Shown piece after piece: positions 1 to 7,953 of a DNA stretch of 64,000 bases (the stretch's first letter is position 1; the number at the start of each line of letters is the position of its first letter). Source of the stretch: Caryophanales bacterium UBA6259 (GTDB lineage Bacteria; Bacillota; Bacilli; Tepidibacillales; Tepidibacillaceae); NCBI GenBank assembly GCA_002441135.1, contig DJVJ01000047.1:36417-100416 (forward strand), read 5' to 3'. Under the pieces are notes generated by a model that saw only the letters and a list, made by a program, of their open reading frames with translations, did no database searches and had not been told where the DNA came from. Both the position numbers and the translations under genes were made by a program.

Positions 1-95
1 CAAAGCAGGTACATGATGCAATAGAAACTGAATTTGAGGATGTAAAACATTGCATGGTCTACGTGAAACCAAAACAAAAATCCCACTGCATGTAG
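1..95 (+). CDS. Cation diffusion facilitator transporter, C-terminal end (partial)
   Basis: The window opens inside a gene; codons start at base 3 and end at TAG 93-95. About 30 residues are visible, including VHDAIETEFEDVKHCMVYV. This resembles the cytoplasmic C-terminal dimerisation domain of cation diffusion facilitator metal/H+ antiporters, in which the last strand carries an HCM-like segment. The assignment rests on that short tail only, so the metal and membrane part cannot be judged. A long palindrome follows 45 bases after the stop and may end its transcript. Confidence 0.5.
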   Translation, partial: KQVHDAIETEFEDVKHCMVYVKPKQKSHCM

Positions 96-139
96 GGTGT
101 GATTACTGATAGAGAACAAAATTACGAGGAAAAAAGGAT

Positions 140-178
140 AAAATTGTAAAAAGGGGCCTGGCCCCTTTTTACAATTTT
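140..178. repeat. Dispersed GGGGCC-T-GGCCCC palindrome, copy 1
   Basis: A 39-base perfect palindrome centred on T159, with 19-base arms. The inner part is A5-GGGGCC / GGCCCC-T5 and the outer part AAAATTGT / ACAATTTT. It lies between two plus-strand genes. In RNA it would be a GC hairpin flanked by an A run and a U run, like a bidirectional intrinsic terminator. Confidence 0.9.
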
Positions 179-312
179 TTCAATTTGATTTAAACAAAAA
201 CTAAAATCAATCTAAACTAAGTGAGAATTAAACACTAAACGTCAAGTTGATAGCATATAGATTAATCAAATATAAAATTCATTTTTATGTAAAGGTGAAG
301 GGAAGTGTAAAT

Positions 313-1530
313 ATGCTTGGATTGGCATTAGAAGGGGGCGGTGCTAAGGGAGCTTACCATATGGGGGTTGTAAAAGCATATTTTGAAGAAGGATACTATT
401 TTGATGGAATCGTTGGTACATCGATTGGTGCCCTTAACGGAGCCATAATTGCCCAAGGAGATTTTGAAATAGGATATCAATGGTGGCAGCAAATGGACAA
501 TTCCTTTTTATTTGATATAGAACAAGCACAAATCCAAAAAATACTAAATAGAAAAATCGATAAAGCTGTTTTGAGTTATCTCTTTTCTAAAATAAGTGAT
601 ATTATCGAAAACCGAGGACTAGATACCAAAAAGATTAGAGAAACATTGGATGCGATTATTGTAGAGGATAAGCTGCGCCAATCAGAGATTGACTTTGGAT
701 TGGTAACAGTCTCTGTTTCAGATTTTAAACCATTGGAGCTTTATAAAGAGGATATACCCTATGGAAAGCTAGTGTCCTACTTGATGGCGAGTGCTAATCT
801 ACCGTTATTTAAAATAGAGCCGATGGAAGGGAAGTTTTATATTGATGGAGGGTTTTATGATAATTGTCCGATAAACTTATTGATTCGAAAGGGATATAAA
901 GAAATTATTGCAGTAAGAACATTAGGAATAGGGCTCAAGAGAAAGCTGGAAGATCTAAATGTGAATGTGATCAACATCATCCCATCAGAAGATTTAGGAA
1001 GGATACTCAATTTTGATCAAAACCTCATACAGACCAATTTGAAAAGAGGTTATTTAGATGCGATGCGAGTGATAAAAGGTTTGAGAGGCAGAAAATATTA
1101 TTTTTTGCCTGTTGATGATGAGATGATCTATCATAGTTTGCTATCTATTCCAGAAGAAGCGATATATGAGATAAAAAAAATAATGCACTTACCCGATATG
1201 GAAGCGAAGAGATTGCTATTCGAAAAAATACTTCCAGTCTTTTCGCGTAAATTGGGTTTTTCTTCTGCTGCCTCTCACCAAGACATATTGTTGGGTATTC
1301 TAGAATTTTATGCTGAAGAGTTAGGTGTTGAAAAATATAGAATTTGGGATATAGAAAGCTTTCTAAAAGTCCTAAGGACGAAGTATAAGGCTGAATTTGC
1401 TATCTCGAGTTCATCAAACTCATATATCTCAAAAGCGTCAAGACTGCTTCCTGAAATAACAAAAAATAATGCTTTAAGAGAATCAGCTAAAGTGATGATA
1501 AATTACCTTAATTTACCAAAAGGGGCCTGA
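313..1530 (+). CDS. Patatin-like phospholipase
   Basis: A 405-residue patatin-family lipid acyl hydrolase, probably intracellular because no signal peptide is visible. It has the oxyanion-hole GGGAKG near residue 9, the nucleophile motif GTSIG near residue 37 (G-x-S-x-G) and the catalytic Asp in YIDGGFYDN near residue 180, so the Ser-Asp dyad is intact. After the patatin domain an additional helical region of about 120 residues follows, with no recognised domain. I choose ATG 313, behind GAAGGGA at a suitable distance; an upstream TTG (247) would add an unlikely leader. The last codons and the TGA stop lie inside a copy of the dispersed palindrome, so the C-terminus (ending LPKGA) was probably rewritten by it. 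The substrate is unknown. Confidence 0.85.
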   Translation: MLGLALEGGGAKGAYHMGVVKAYFEEGYYFDGIVGTSIGALNGAIIAQGDFEIGYQWWQQMDNSFLFDIEQAQIQKILNRKIDKAVLSYLFSKISDIIENRGLDTKKIRETLDAIIVEDKLRQSEIDFGLVTVSVSDFKPLELYKEDIPYGKLVSYLMASANLPLFKIEPMEGKFYIDGGFYDNCPINLLIRKGYKEIIAVRTLGIGLKRKLEDLNVNVINIIPSEDLGRILNFDQNLIQTNLKRGYLDAMRVIKGLRGRKYYFLPVDDEMIYHSLLSIPEEAIYEIKKIMHLPDMEAKRLLFEKILPVFSRKLGFSSAASHQDILLGILEFYAEELGVEKYRIWDIESFLKVLRTKYKAEFAISSSSNSYISKASRLLPEITKNNALRESAKVMINYLNLPKGA

Positions 1531-1557
1531 CCCCTTTTCATGACCCCTTTTTACAAC
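1518..1557. repeat. Dispersed palindrome, copy 2 (degenerate, overlaps a stop codon)
   Basis: Core A4-GGGGCCTGACCCC-T4. One centre base differs from the family consensus (GA for GG), and this substitution creates the TGA stop of the upstream gene at 1528-1530. A second half-copy, CATGACCCCTTTTTACAAC, follows directly. It looks like a decayed or doubled copy. Confidence 0.75.
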
Positions 1558-1641
1558 ATTTGGAATTAGTGTGACTTCATAAATATTGTTCTCAAAGCAT
1601 ATAGTTTAAACAAGCATTTCCAAGAAGGGGGATGGCTTGTT

Positions 1642-2001
1642 ATGAGACAAAGGACTGTAATAATTTATAATATTACTTTTTTAGCCTTTTTATTTTTCGT
1701 AATTGCATTCTTTTTTGCATTAGTTTATATGGTGTTAGATTTTTTAGAAATCGGCCGAGTTATTGACCATTACGCTTCAATCAGACATCAAGAAAAGCCT
1801 ATAGATCATTTTACCAGTTCATTATATTTTAGTTTTATAACCCTTTTTTCTGTAGGATATGGGGATATGACCCCTTTTGGACTTTCGAAAGGAGTAGCGA
1901 TAATAGAGGCAACAATTGGACACGTTATTCCAATTGCTATTGTAATTAAATACATATTATTTACTCCAAGAAGTATAATGAATGCTATAAGAAAAGATTA
2001 G
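1642..2001 (+). CDS. Two-TM potassium channel (Ion_trans_2 type)
   Basis: A 119-residue membrane protein with one transmembrane helix at about 8-34, a pore helix plus selectivity filter SVGYGDMTP at about 70-78, and a second helix at about 83-105. GYGD is the K+ channel signature, so K+ selectivity is likely; four subunits would form the pore. There is no RCK or other regulatory domain, so it is at the short end of the family. Start ATG 1642 is preceded by AGAAGGGGGA. It stands alone between a lipase and a methyltransferase gene; the gating signal cannot be inferred. Confidence 0.85.
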   Translation: MRQRTVIIYNITFLAFLFFVIAFFFALVYMVLDFLEIGRVIDHYASIRHQEKPIDHFTSSLYFSFITLFSVGYGDMTPFGLSKGVAIIEATIGHVIPIAIVIKYILFTPRSIMNAIRKD

Positions 2002-2083
2002 CTATATTCTGACGGTGGTTATTAATTACTTTTCAACTGTTGATAGGAACAAACATAAAATTAAAGGGGGAATTTTAAATAGT

Positions 2084-2821
2084 ATGAGTATCTTCTTTGA
2101 AATTCACAAAGACATTCCACGGGAAGGGCCAGGATTAAACGAATCGACAAGACTAGCATTTTTCATGTTAGAAGACCTACCTTCTGAATTAGCTGTGCTT
2201 GATATTGGATGTGGTCCTGGAATGCAAACTATTGAACTAGCAAAAAATATGAATGGTAAAATAACAGCCATTGATAACCACAAACCTTTTTTAGATGTAC
2301 TTACTAAAAGTGCTATGGAAGAGGGAGTTTCAGATAAAATTGAAGTTAAAGAGGGATCTATGTTTTCGTTAGATATTGAGAAAAATAGTTTTGATTTGGT
2401 CTGGTCTGAAGGTGCTATTTCTATCATTGGATTTGGTGAAGGACTAAAACAGTGGAGAGAGTATATAAAAACAGGGGGATATTTAGTTGCTTCAGAGATC
2501 TCCTGGTTAAGAAACGATATCCCTGAAGAGCCTAAGCGTTTTTGGGAAGCCGATTATCCTGTGATGAAGGGAATTATTGATAATATAAAGACTATTGAGG
2601 AATCTGGTTATTCTCCAGTTGGACATTTTGTATTACCTAAAAGAGGTTGGTGGGAGCATTATTATAATCCATTAATTGAACGTATAAAGATGTTAAGAGA
2701 AAAATATGTAGGTAATCAAGAAGCAAATGATGAATTGGATTGTGCAGAAAGCGAAATTGAAATATATAAGAAGTATTCGGATTATTATGGATATGTCTTT
2801 TATTTAATGAAAAAAATTTAA
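2084..2821 (+). CDS. Class I SAM-dependent methyltransferase
   Basis: A 245-residue protein with a Rossmann methyltransferase fold. Motif I is VLDIGCGPGMQT at about residue 39, followed by an acidic residue at the end of strand beta-2 (AIDNH) and a post-I region FDLVWSEGAI. It should methylate a small molecule; the C-terminal third (WWEHYYNPL and following) is probably the substrate cap and gives no clue to the substrate. ATG 2084 is preferred because AAAGGGGGA lies 12 bases upstream; an upstream GTG at 2015 lacks a ribosome site. It converges with the next gene, separated by a palindrome copy. Confidence 0.8.
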   Translation: MSIFFEIHKDIPREGPGLNESTRLAFFMLEDLPSELAVLDIGCGPGMQTIELAKNMNGKITAIDNHKPFLDVLTKSAMEEGVSDKIEVKEGSMFSLDIEKNSFDLVWSEGAISIIGFGEGLKQWREYIKTGGYLVASEISWLRNDIPEEPKRFWEADYPVMKGIIDNIKTIEESGYSPVGHFVLPKRGWWEHYYNPLIERIKMLREKYVGNQEANDELDCAESEIEIYKKYSDYYGYVFYLMKKI

Positions 2822-2888
2822 TGTACCCAGACCTAAAGATTTCGTTCCAGATAGTGATAACCCTTCGCTTAAATACAAGAATTAACAC

Positions 2889-2929
2889 AAAAATTAACAG
2901 AAGGGGTCTGGCCCCTTCTATTAATTTTT
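2889..2929. repeat. Dispersed palindrome, copy 3 (between convergent genes)
   Basis: Centre T909 of this kilobase (2909). The core is GGGGTC-T-GGCCCC with one G-T wobble, and the outer arms AAAATTAACAGAA / TTCTATTAATTTT have a single C-A mismatch. It lies between the ends of a plus-strand and a minus-strand gene, where a bidirectional terminator would be expected. Confidence 0.85.
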
Positions 2930-2944
2930 TCTATTTTCAATTTT

Positions 2945-3997
2945 TCAATTTTTTAATTTTCCGATATATAATAAATCTGAAACATCTATTTCATCGGTTG
3001 CGCCATCCATAATACGACGAACTCCGTCTAAGGTATCATTAAGGGAGACGTATTCTCCGCTTTTTTTGGTGAATTCTTCAGCGACAAAAAAGGGTTGTGT
3101 TAAAAATGCTTCTAGTTTCTCGCCGATATTATAAAGAATTAAGTCTGTATCAGGTAGTTTTTCCTTTCCCCATGCATTTACCAGGGAACGTAGCTCTTGA
3201 TAACGGCGAAGCAATTTTTTTGCGCGTTGTTGAATAGTCATATGTGCAGCTTCCATTTGAGCTCCTTCAAGGAAGGTAGATGTGGAATACACGGGAGATA
3301 CAGCAGGATACATTTTTCTTGTTGCTAGATCCATATCAAATCGAAGCAGCGCATCCAATGGCCCGTAAGGAACATCCTCAGTTACACCGTCTCCTCGAGT
3401 ATCTACTAATGCAATGGTTATAGGACGAGCCCCAGCCTCCTGCAATTTTTCTTTTAGCTGAAATAACTCTCCTGAGAGTACAACAGAGCGATCTGCCCCA
3501 AGAATAACATCTCGTTCATTTCTTATGCTTTCAACAATGTTATAAATGTCATCTAGATTGGAACCGATAATCTCAGCTTCAGCAGTCACATCCGATATAC
3601 CATAAGCTTCCTCCTTCGGCATCCAAAAGACAGTTGCAAAATCTCTTTCTTTCATTCGATGGAATAGTTCGGATAGAAGTACAAGCTGCCCCATCCCTGG
3701 TCTTGCCACAAATCCGATAGTTCCTCCTCTGACAATTGGAGCAAAAAGATCAATTATTTTTATACCCGTTTCAATCATTCCAACGCCCCCTCCTCGTATG
3801 ATTAAATCATCAAGTCGGCAACCGGCCAAATTTGCAAGGGTAACTAGGGTTCTTACCTCAGCTTTTCCAACGGGAGTTTTACCGGTGGTTAGATTTGAAA
3901 CCGTTGCCGCTCTGAGCCCAGCTGCTTGTGCTTCTTTTGTTAAATTCGGAACTCTTCTTTTTAATAAAGGAACATTTAATTGAATATCATCAATCAT
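2945..3997 (-). CDS. HTH domain fused to F1-ATPase beta-like domain without P-loop
   Basis: A 350-residue protein of two parts. Residues about 8-68 look like an XRE/LacI-type helix-turn-helix (LTKEAQAAGLRAATVSNL, then TLANLAGCRLDDLI). From about residue 74 it follows the catalytic subunit of F1-ATP synthase: IKIIDLFAPIVRGGTIGF, YPAVSPVYSTS, LLRRYQEL, and TQPFFVAEEFTKKSGEYVSL, the last very close to the C-terminal part of AtpD. The nucleotide loop reads ARPGMGQLVLL, where AtpD has GGAGVGKTVLL, so the Walker A Lys and Thr are gone and the beta-barrel domain is replaced by the HTH. It is therefore unlikely to be an ATP synthase subunit; a regulator is inferred. ATG 3997 has an AGGAGGTG ribosome site. 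It is divergent from degV. Confidence 0.75.
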   Translation of the reverse strand: MIDDIQLNVPLLKRRVPNLTKEAQAAGLRAATVSNLTTGKTPVGKAEVRTLVTLANLAGCRLDDLIIRGGGVGMIETGIKIIDLFAPIVRGGTIGFVARPGMGQLVLLSELFHRMKERDFATVFWMPKEEAYGISDVTAEAEIIGSNLDDIYNIVESIRNERDVILGADRSVVLSGELFQLKEKLQEAGARPITIALVDTRGDGVTEDVPYGPLDALLRFDMDLATRKMYPAVSPVYSTSTFLEGAQMEAAHMTIQQRAKKLLRRYQELRSLVNAWGKEKLPDTDLILYNIGEKLEAFLTQPFFVAEEFTKKSGEYVSLNDTLDGVRRIMDGATDEIDVSDLLYIGKLKN

Positions 3998-4021
3998 TTA
4001 GAACACCTCCTGTTACTTTGT

Positions 4022-4104
4022 ATAGTAAATTAAATTACTATTAAACGCAATACTTTTTTCGTTATAAAGTAAATTTTATTACCTTTAAAAGTAAATGTGA
4101 TTAA
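4022..4104. promoter_or_regulatory. Phased GTAA-N6-TTAC operator-like array
   Basis: Between the HTH/F1-beta gene and degV, the motif GTAA-N6-TTAC starts at 4025 and 4069 (perfect), at 4091 (GTAA-N6-TTAA) and, degenerate, at 4047 (GCAA-N6-TTTC). The four starts are exactly 22 bases apart. The first site extends to ATAGTAA-N6-TTACTAT. Regular two-turn spacing suggests cooperative binding by one protein on one face of the helix, most simply the adjacent HTH protein acting on its own promoter. This is inference. Confidence 0.5.
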
Positions 4105-4319
4105 CGTTTTACACTTTCATTCTTAATTTATATTAATCGAAAAGTATAAATTTTTTCCATTGCTTAGAGCAAATAGTCTTTGCCTGTGCTAACTTTTTGT
4201 TAAAAACAGTACTAGCTATTAAGCAAAATCAGATGAGACTAAAAAAATTAGTATCACGAACAGTATGGTTTAGGTTAAGATAGAGAAGTGCAACTTAGAG
4301 CTGCTATTGGAGGGTATAT

Positions 4320-5183
4320 ATGATAAAAATTATGGCTGATTCAACCTGTGATTTATCGAATGAAATACTGGAAAAGTATGATATAAGCTTGGCCCCATTA
4401 ACTATAAATATAGAAGGAAAAATCTACAAAGATCGAGTGGATATAAAACCGGATTATTTCTATGAAATCATGGAAGAATTATCGGAGTACCCAACGACAG
4501 GTATGCCAAGTCCACTAGAGTATTTAGATATAATAAATAATGCCGTGAAAGATGGACAACAGGAAGTATTATGTATTTGCATGTCTAGTGGAACAAGTGG
4601 AGCGTATCAATCTGCAGTAATCGCTAAAGATTATTTCTATGAGGAAAATCCGAATTCTTCTGTAAAAATACATGTAGTTGACTCAAAATCAATGAGCCAT
4701 GGTAGCGGTTGGTTAATTATGAAAAGTGCAATGATGAGAGAGCAGGGAGCCTCATTTGAAGAAATCATTGAATTTAATGAGAATCAAAAAACAAAGGTAA
4801 AACATTTTCTGTCTGTTGATGATTTGGATCATTTAATTAAGAGTGGACGACTTACCAACGCAAGTGCTTTTATTGGCAAAATTTTAATGCTTAAACCAAT
4901 CATGACGATGAAGAATGGAAAAGGCGCAATAGTAGCAAAGGAAAGAGGACGTAAAAAAGTTCTTCATCATTATGTTAAAGAGTTTACTAAAAGAATAAAT
5001 CGGGAAATAACAGATTTTGTTATTATCGGTTATACGTCAGATATTACAGTTGCTGAAGATTTAAAAGCAAAAATTCAACTAGAAACCGATTTTACTGGTG
5101 AAATCTATATCATGCAAATGGGAGTATCGGTAGGAACTCATGTTGGATTAGGCGCCATTTCTATGTTCTTTATGGAAAAGTGA
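4320..5183 (+). CDS. DegV family fatty-acid-binding protein
   Basis: A 287-residue cytosolic protein of the DegV/FakB family, which binds a fatty acid and presents it to fatty acid kinase FakA. Family marks are the N-terminal IMADSTCDLS, the PTTGMPSPLEY segment near residue 60, the MSSGTSGAYQSA loop near residue 90 and KSGRLTNASAFIG near residue 170. FakA is not in the window. ATG 4320 follows GGAGGG. The upstream region is shared with the divergent HTH/F1-beta gene, so that regulator could also act here. Its own hairpin terminator and a palindrome copy follow. Confidence 0.88.
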   Translation: MIKIMADSTCDLSNEILEKYDISLAPLTINIEGKIYKDRVDIKPDYFYEIMEELSEYPTTGMPSPLEYLDIINNAVKDGQQEVLCICMSSGTSGAYQSAVIAKDYFYEENPNSSVKIHVVDSKSMSHGSGWLIMKSAMMREQGASFEEIIEFNENQKTKVKHFLSVDDLDHLIKSGRLTNASAFIGKILMLKPIMTMKNGKGAIVAKERGRKKVLHHYVKEFTKRINREITDFVIIGYTSDITVAEDLKAKIQLETDFTGEIYIMQMGVSVGTHVGLGAISMFFMEK

Positions 5184-5218
5184 GATTAATAGATTTTTAA
5201 AACTATAAGTAGTGTTGT

Positions 5219-5248
5219 ACCCTCAAACAATGATTTGGGGGTCTTTTT
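5219..5248 (+). terminator. Rho-independent terminator after degV
   Basis: A nine-pair stem, ACCCTCAAA against TTTGGGGGT, with a 6-base loop, followed by CTTTTTTA. It is one of the few places where an ordinary terminator and a family palindrome follow the same gene. Confidence 0.8.
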
Positions 5249-5264
5249 TATTCCAAAAAATAAC

Positions 5265-5285
5265 AAAAGGGGCCAGGCCCCTTTT
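5265..5285. repeat. Dispersed palindrome, copy 4 (inverse centre)
   Basis: Core only: A4-GGGGCC, centre A5275, GGCCCC-T4. The flanks are not complementary. The A centre means it is in the opposite orientation to most copies. Confidence 0.85.
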
Positions 5286-5387
5286 TCCACTATTTTCCAG
5301 TACTCTCAATTATTTAGATTAAACAAGGGTTATTTTCTTTTCTGCAGAATAGTATCTTTAATAATTCAATTTGATAAAGGAGTTACC

Positions 5388-6233
5388 ATGCAGAAATATA
5401 GCCTTTTGGAGAAGCTGTTATTTCCATCTACTAAATTAAATAAAAATAAGCTTCGATCTAAACTACAAGGAAAGACGATTCTTATAACTGGTGCTAGTTC
5501 TGGTATAGGAGAAGCTTTAGCGTTATTCCTTGCAGAATTTGAAGTGCATATGATTTTAGTAGCTAGAAGAGAGGCCAAGCTATTGTCATTGAAAAAGGTA
5601 ATTGAAAAGCAAGCGGCTAAAGTGAGTATTTTTCCTGCTGACCTAAGGAACGAAGAAGAAATGGAGGAGTTACTAGCCTTCCTTCGTCAGTTACCACAAG
5701 GAATAGATATCATAGTGTCTAATGCAGGAAAATCGATTAGAAGATCGATCAATGATTCTTTAGACCGTTATCATGATTTTACTCGAACAATGGCAATTAA
5801 TTATTTTGCCCCTGTTCGTTTATTATTATCAGTTATTCCTCTTCTTGAGAAAAATCAAGGACAGGTGATCAATATATCAAGCGTAAATGCTTTATTAATT
5901 CCTACTCCTAAATGGGCTGCTTATCAGGCATCAAAGTCGGCTTTCGATACTTGGTTTCGGTCCGTCGCTCCTGAGCTAAATGTAATGGGAATCACTACCA
6001 CATCCATCTATCTTCCATTAGTAAAAACGCCAATGATTTTGCCTACTAAAGCATACCAAAATGCTCCCGCCATGAGTGCTAGTCAGGTGGCTACGATTAT
6101 TAGCAAAACGATGATTACACAGCAAAAAAAATACCGCCCATGGTGGTTGTTTTTTGGGGAAGTAGCCTCCTTGTTTTTTAGAGGGATTTGGGAATTATCA
6201 ATACCGTTTATTCTAAAAAGAAGGAGGAAGTAA
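5388..6233 (+). CDS. Short-chain dehydrogenase/reductase
   Basis: A 281-residue classical SDR with TGASSGIG (cofactor loop) near residue 34, NAG near 105, active-site Ser in NISSVNA and the YxxxK pair as YQASK near 180. An Arg after the second strand (VARRE) favours NADPH. The C-terminus carries a hydrophobic stretch (WWLFFGEVASLFFRGIW) that could attach it to the membrane, as in lipid-metabolising SDRs. ATG 5388 sits behind AAAGGAG. The next gene starts 3 bases after its stop, so the two are co-translated and a joint role on fatty acyl substrates is inferred. Confidence 0.82.
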   Translation: MQKYSLLEKLLFPSTKLNKNKLRSKLQGKTILITGASSGIGEALALFLAEFEVHMILVARREAKLLSLKKVIEKQAAKVSIFPADLRNEEEMEELLAFLRQLPQGIDIIVSNAGKSIRRSINDSLDRYHDFTRTMAINYFAPVRLLLSVIPLLEKNQGQVINISSVNALLIPTPKWAAYQASKSAFDTWFRSVAPELNVMGITTTSIYLPLVKTPMILPTKAYQNAPAMSASQVATIISKTMITQQKKYRPWWLFFGEVASLFFRGIWELSIPFILKRRRK

Positions 6234-6235
6234 AA

Positions 6236-7906
6236 TTGCGGCTACTTAAGAGATTGGTCCATCAACTGATGCAACTACGACAACTACTCTATGTTTTATA
6301 CCGAATTAAATTACTTTCTCCAATCGGCTGGTATCGGTTGCTTAGTGTAATTTTCAAATACGGAATTAATCTTATGGCTTTGTTATCTTTTGTAGAAAAA
6401 TACTATGCAGAGAAAATCGCATTAGTGGATGACCAAGAAACTTTAAGCTATAAAGAGTTATTGTTTCAGTCCGAAAAGCTAGCCGTTGCTCTAAAGGAAG
6501 AATTTCCGCTCAAAAGTGGACAAAAAGTAGGTTTTTTGTGTAAAAATCATGGGTCATTGGTAAAATCAATTTTTGCTGTATCACAATTAGGTGCAGATGT
6601 GTATTTGCTTAATGCTGAGTTTAGTCGCGATCAAATTAGTAATTTATTAGAACAGAACGATTTCGCTTTGCTAATCTATGATCTTGAATGGGATACCTAT
6701 TTTATGGAAACTTCTTATCGTGGAGCAAAGCTTCTAAGTTACCATGATAAATTACCGGCAATAAATAACATTCTTAAAACAAATGAGATGATGGAACAAG
6801 AATTGAAAAGGGAACACAAGCAGAAATTGAAACAAAAAGAGAAACCGAATCACAAGCCGAAACACAAACTGAATCGTAAACCGATAAAGAAGCTGAAACG
6901 GAGGCTTGCAAGGTCTTCCTTTAGTAAAGTTATCCTGCTTACAGGTGGTACAGCAGGCCGTTCGAAAGAAGCTGCGCATAAACCCTCAATATTCAATTAT
7001 TTAAATCCATTTTTAGCGTTATTAACTAGATTAAATCTGATAAACTATCAAACCGCTTATGTTGCTACTCCTATCTATCACGGTTATGGGGTATCTTTGT
7101 TATTACTATTTGTTGCGATGGGGAAGAAGGTTGTGATTACTCGCCGATTTGAAGCTGAGAAAGCCTGTTCACTTATTCGTGAACATAAGGTAGAAGTGAT
7201 TTCAGTAGTTCCATTAATGTTAAAAAAAATGCTGAGATATAATGTGGACGATTTAAAATCGCTCACTCGAATTCTTTCAGGTGGTGCAGAACTTCATCCT
7301 AAATTAGTAAAAGAGACATCATATCATTTAGGGGATGTATTGTGTAATTTATATGGATCATCAGAGGCTGGCTTAAATATCATCGCAACACCTGCTGATT
7401 TACAGTATTCCGCCCTAACAATAGGTAAAAAAATCAATGGTGTGCAATTGAAGGTGCTGGATGATCGTCAAGTTGAAGTTAAAGATGGTGGGATAGGACA
7501 GTTTTACGTAAATAATCGATGGTCGATGAAAAATCGCAATAATTCTTGGATTGGTACAGGGGATTTAGGTTATAGGGATGAAAATGGTTATTATTTTTTG
7601 CGGGGAAGAGTAGATGATATGATTGTTTCCGCTGGGGAAAATGTTTATCCGATGGAACTTGAACAGATATTAAAGCAACATCCTCAAATAGAAGATGCTG
7701 CAGTGATTGGGATAAAGGACGAGGACTTTGGCCAAAGGTTAAATGCATTTGTGCTGTTAGCTAATAATGCGACGTTGACAAAAGAAGAGCTTCTAGAATG
7801 GTTAAATACAAAAGTGGCGAGATTCCAGATACCAAAGGAACTTGTATTTTTAAATGAGCTGCCTTATACGACCATAGGGAAATTAGATAGGAAGCAATTG
7901 AGATAA
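6236..7906 (+). CDS. AMP-binding acyl-CoA synthetase-like protein with Lys-rich insert
   Basis: A 556-residue member of the ANL adenylation family. Seen are YGSSEAG, TGDLGYRD, the hinge LRGRVDDMIVSAGENVYP and the C-terminal catalytic Lys in TTIGKLDRK. The phosphate-loop motif is TGGTAGRSK, off the usual TSGTTGxPK but keeping Gly and Lys. Just before it lies a very basic insert (about residues 189-225, alternating Lys with Pro, His, Gln or Leu) encoded by hexamer repeats. The likely start is TTG 6236, 6 bases behind AAGGAGG and directly after the SDR stop; the N-terminus is basic and amphipathic. It probably activates a fatty acid for the SDR partner; the product is unknown. Confidence 0.78.
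   Translation: MRLLKRLVHQLMQLRQLLYVLYRIKLLSPIGWYRLLSVIFKYGINLMALLSFVEKYYAEKIALVDDQETLSYKELLFQSEKLAVALKEEFPLKSGQKVGFLCKNHGSLVKSIFAVSQLGADVYLLNAEFSRDQISNLLEQNDFALLIYDLEWDTYFMETSYRGAKLLSYHDKLPAINNILKTNEMMEQELKREHKQKLKQKEKPNHKPKHKLNRKPIKKLKRRLARSSFSKVILLTGGTAGRSKEAAHKPSIFNYLNPFLALLTRLNLINYQTAYVATPIYHGYGVSLLLLFVAMGKKVVITRRFEAEKACSLIREHKVEVISVVPLMLKKMLRYNVDDLKSLTRILSGGAELHPKLVKETSYHLGDVLCNLYGSSEAGLNIIATPADLQYSALTIGKKINGVQLKVLDDRQVEVKDGGIGQFYVNNRWSMKNRNNSWIGTGDLGYRDENGYYFLRGRVDDMIVSAGENVYPMELEQILKQHPQIEDAAVIGIKDEDFGQRLNAFVLLANNATLTKEELLEWLNTKVARFQIPKELVFLNELPYTTIGKLDRKQLR
6803..6908 (+). repeat. Hexamer-repeat tract encoding Lys-rich insert
   Basis: About fourteen degenerate 6-base units of the form GAAACN / CAAGCC / GAATCN run without a stop in the gene frame, giving K-x dipeptides. 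The neighbouring frame reads Glu/Thr-rich but contains a TAA. It looks like a simple-repeat expansion inside the acyl-ligase gene. Confidence 0.6.
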
Positions 7907-7953
7907 TTCTAAATTAAAAAGTCCAATTTTTAATATAATCTGGGGGTTTGGCG

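Noticed and set aside
3..95. Random open frame at the window edge
   Set aside because: Rejected as random because VHDAIETEFEDVKHCMV fits the cation efflux C-terminus; kept as a partial gene with moderate confidence.
2821..3012. 63-codon open frame after the methyltransferase
   Set aside because: It runs through a palindrome copy, lacks a ribosome site and has low-complexity Phe/Asn/Ile composition.
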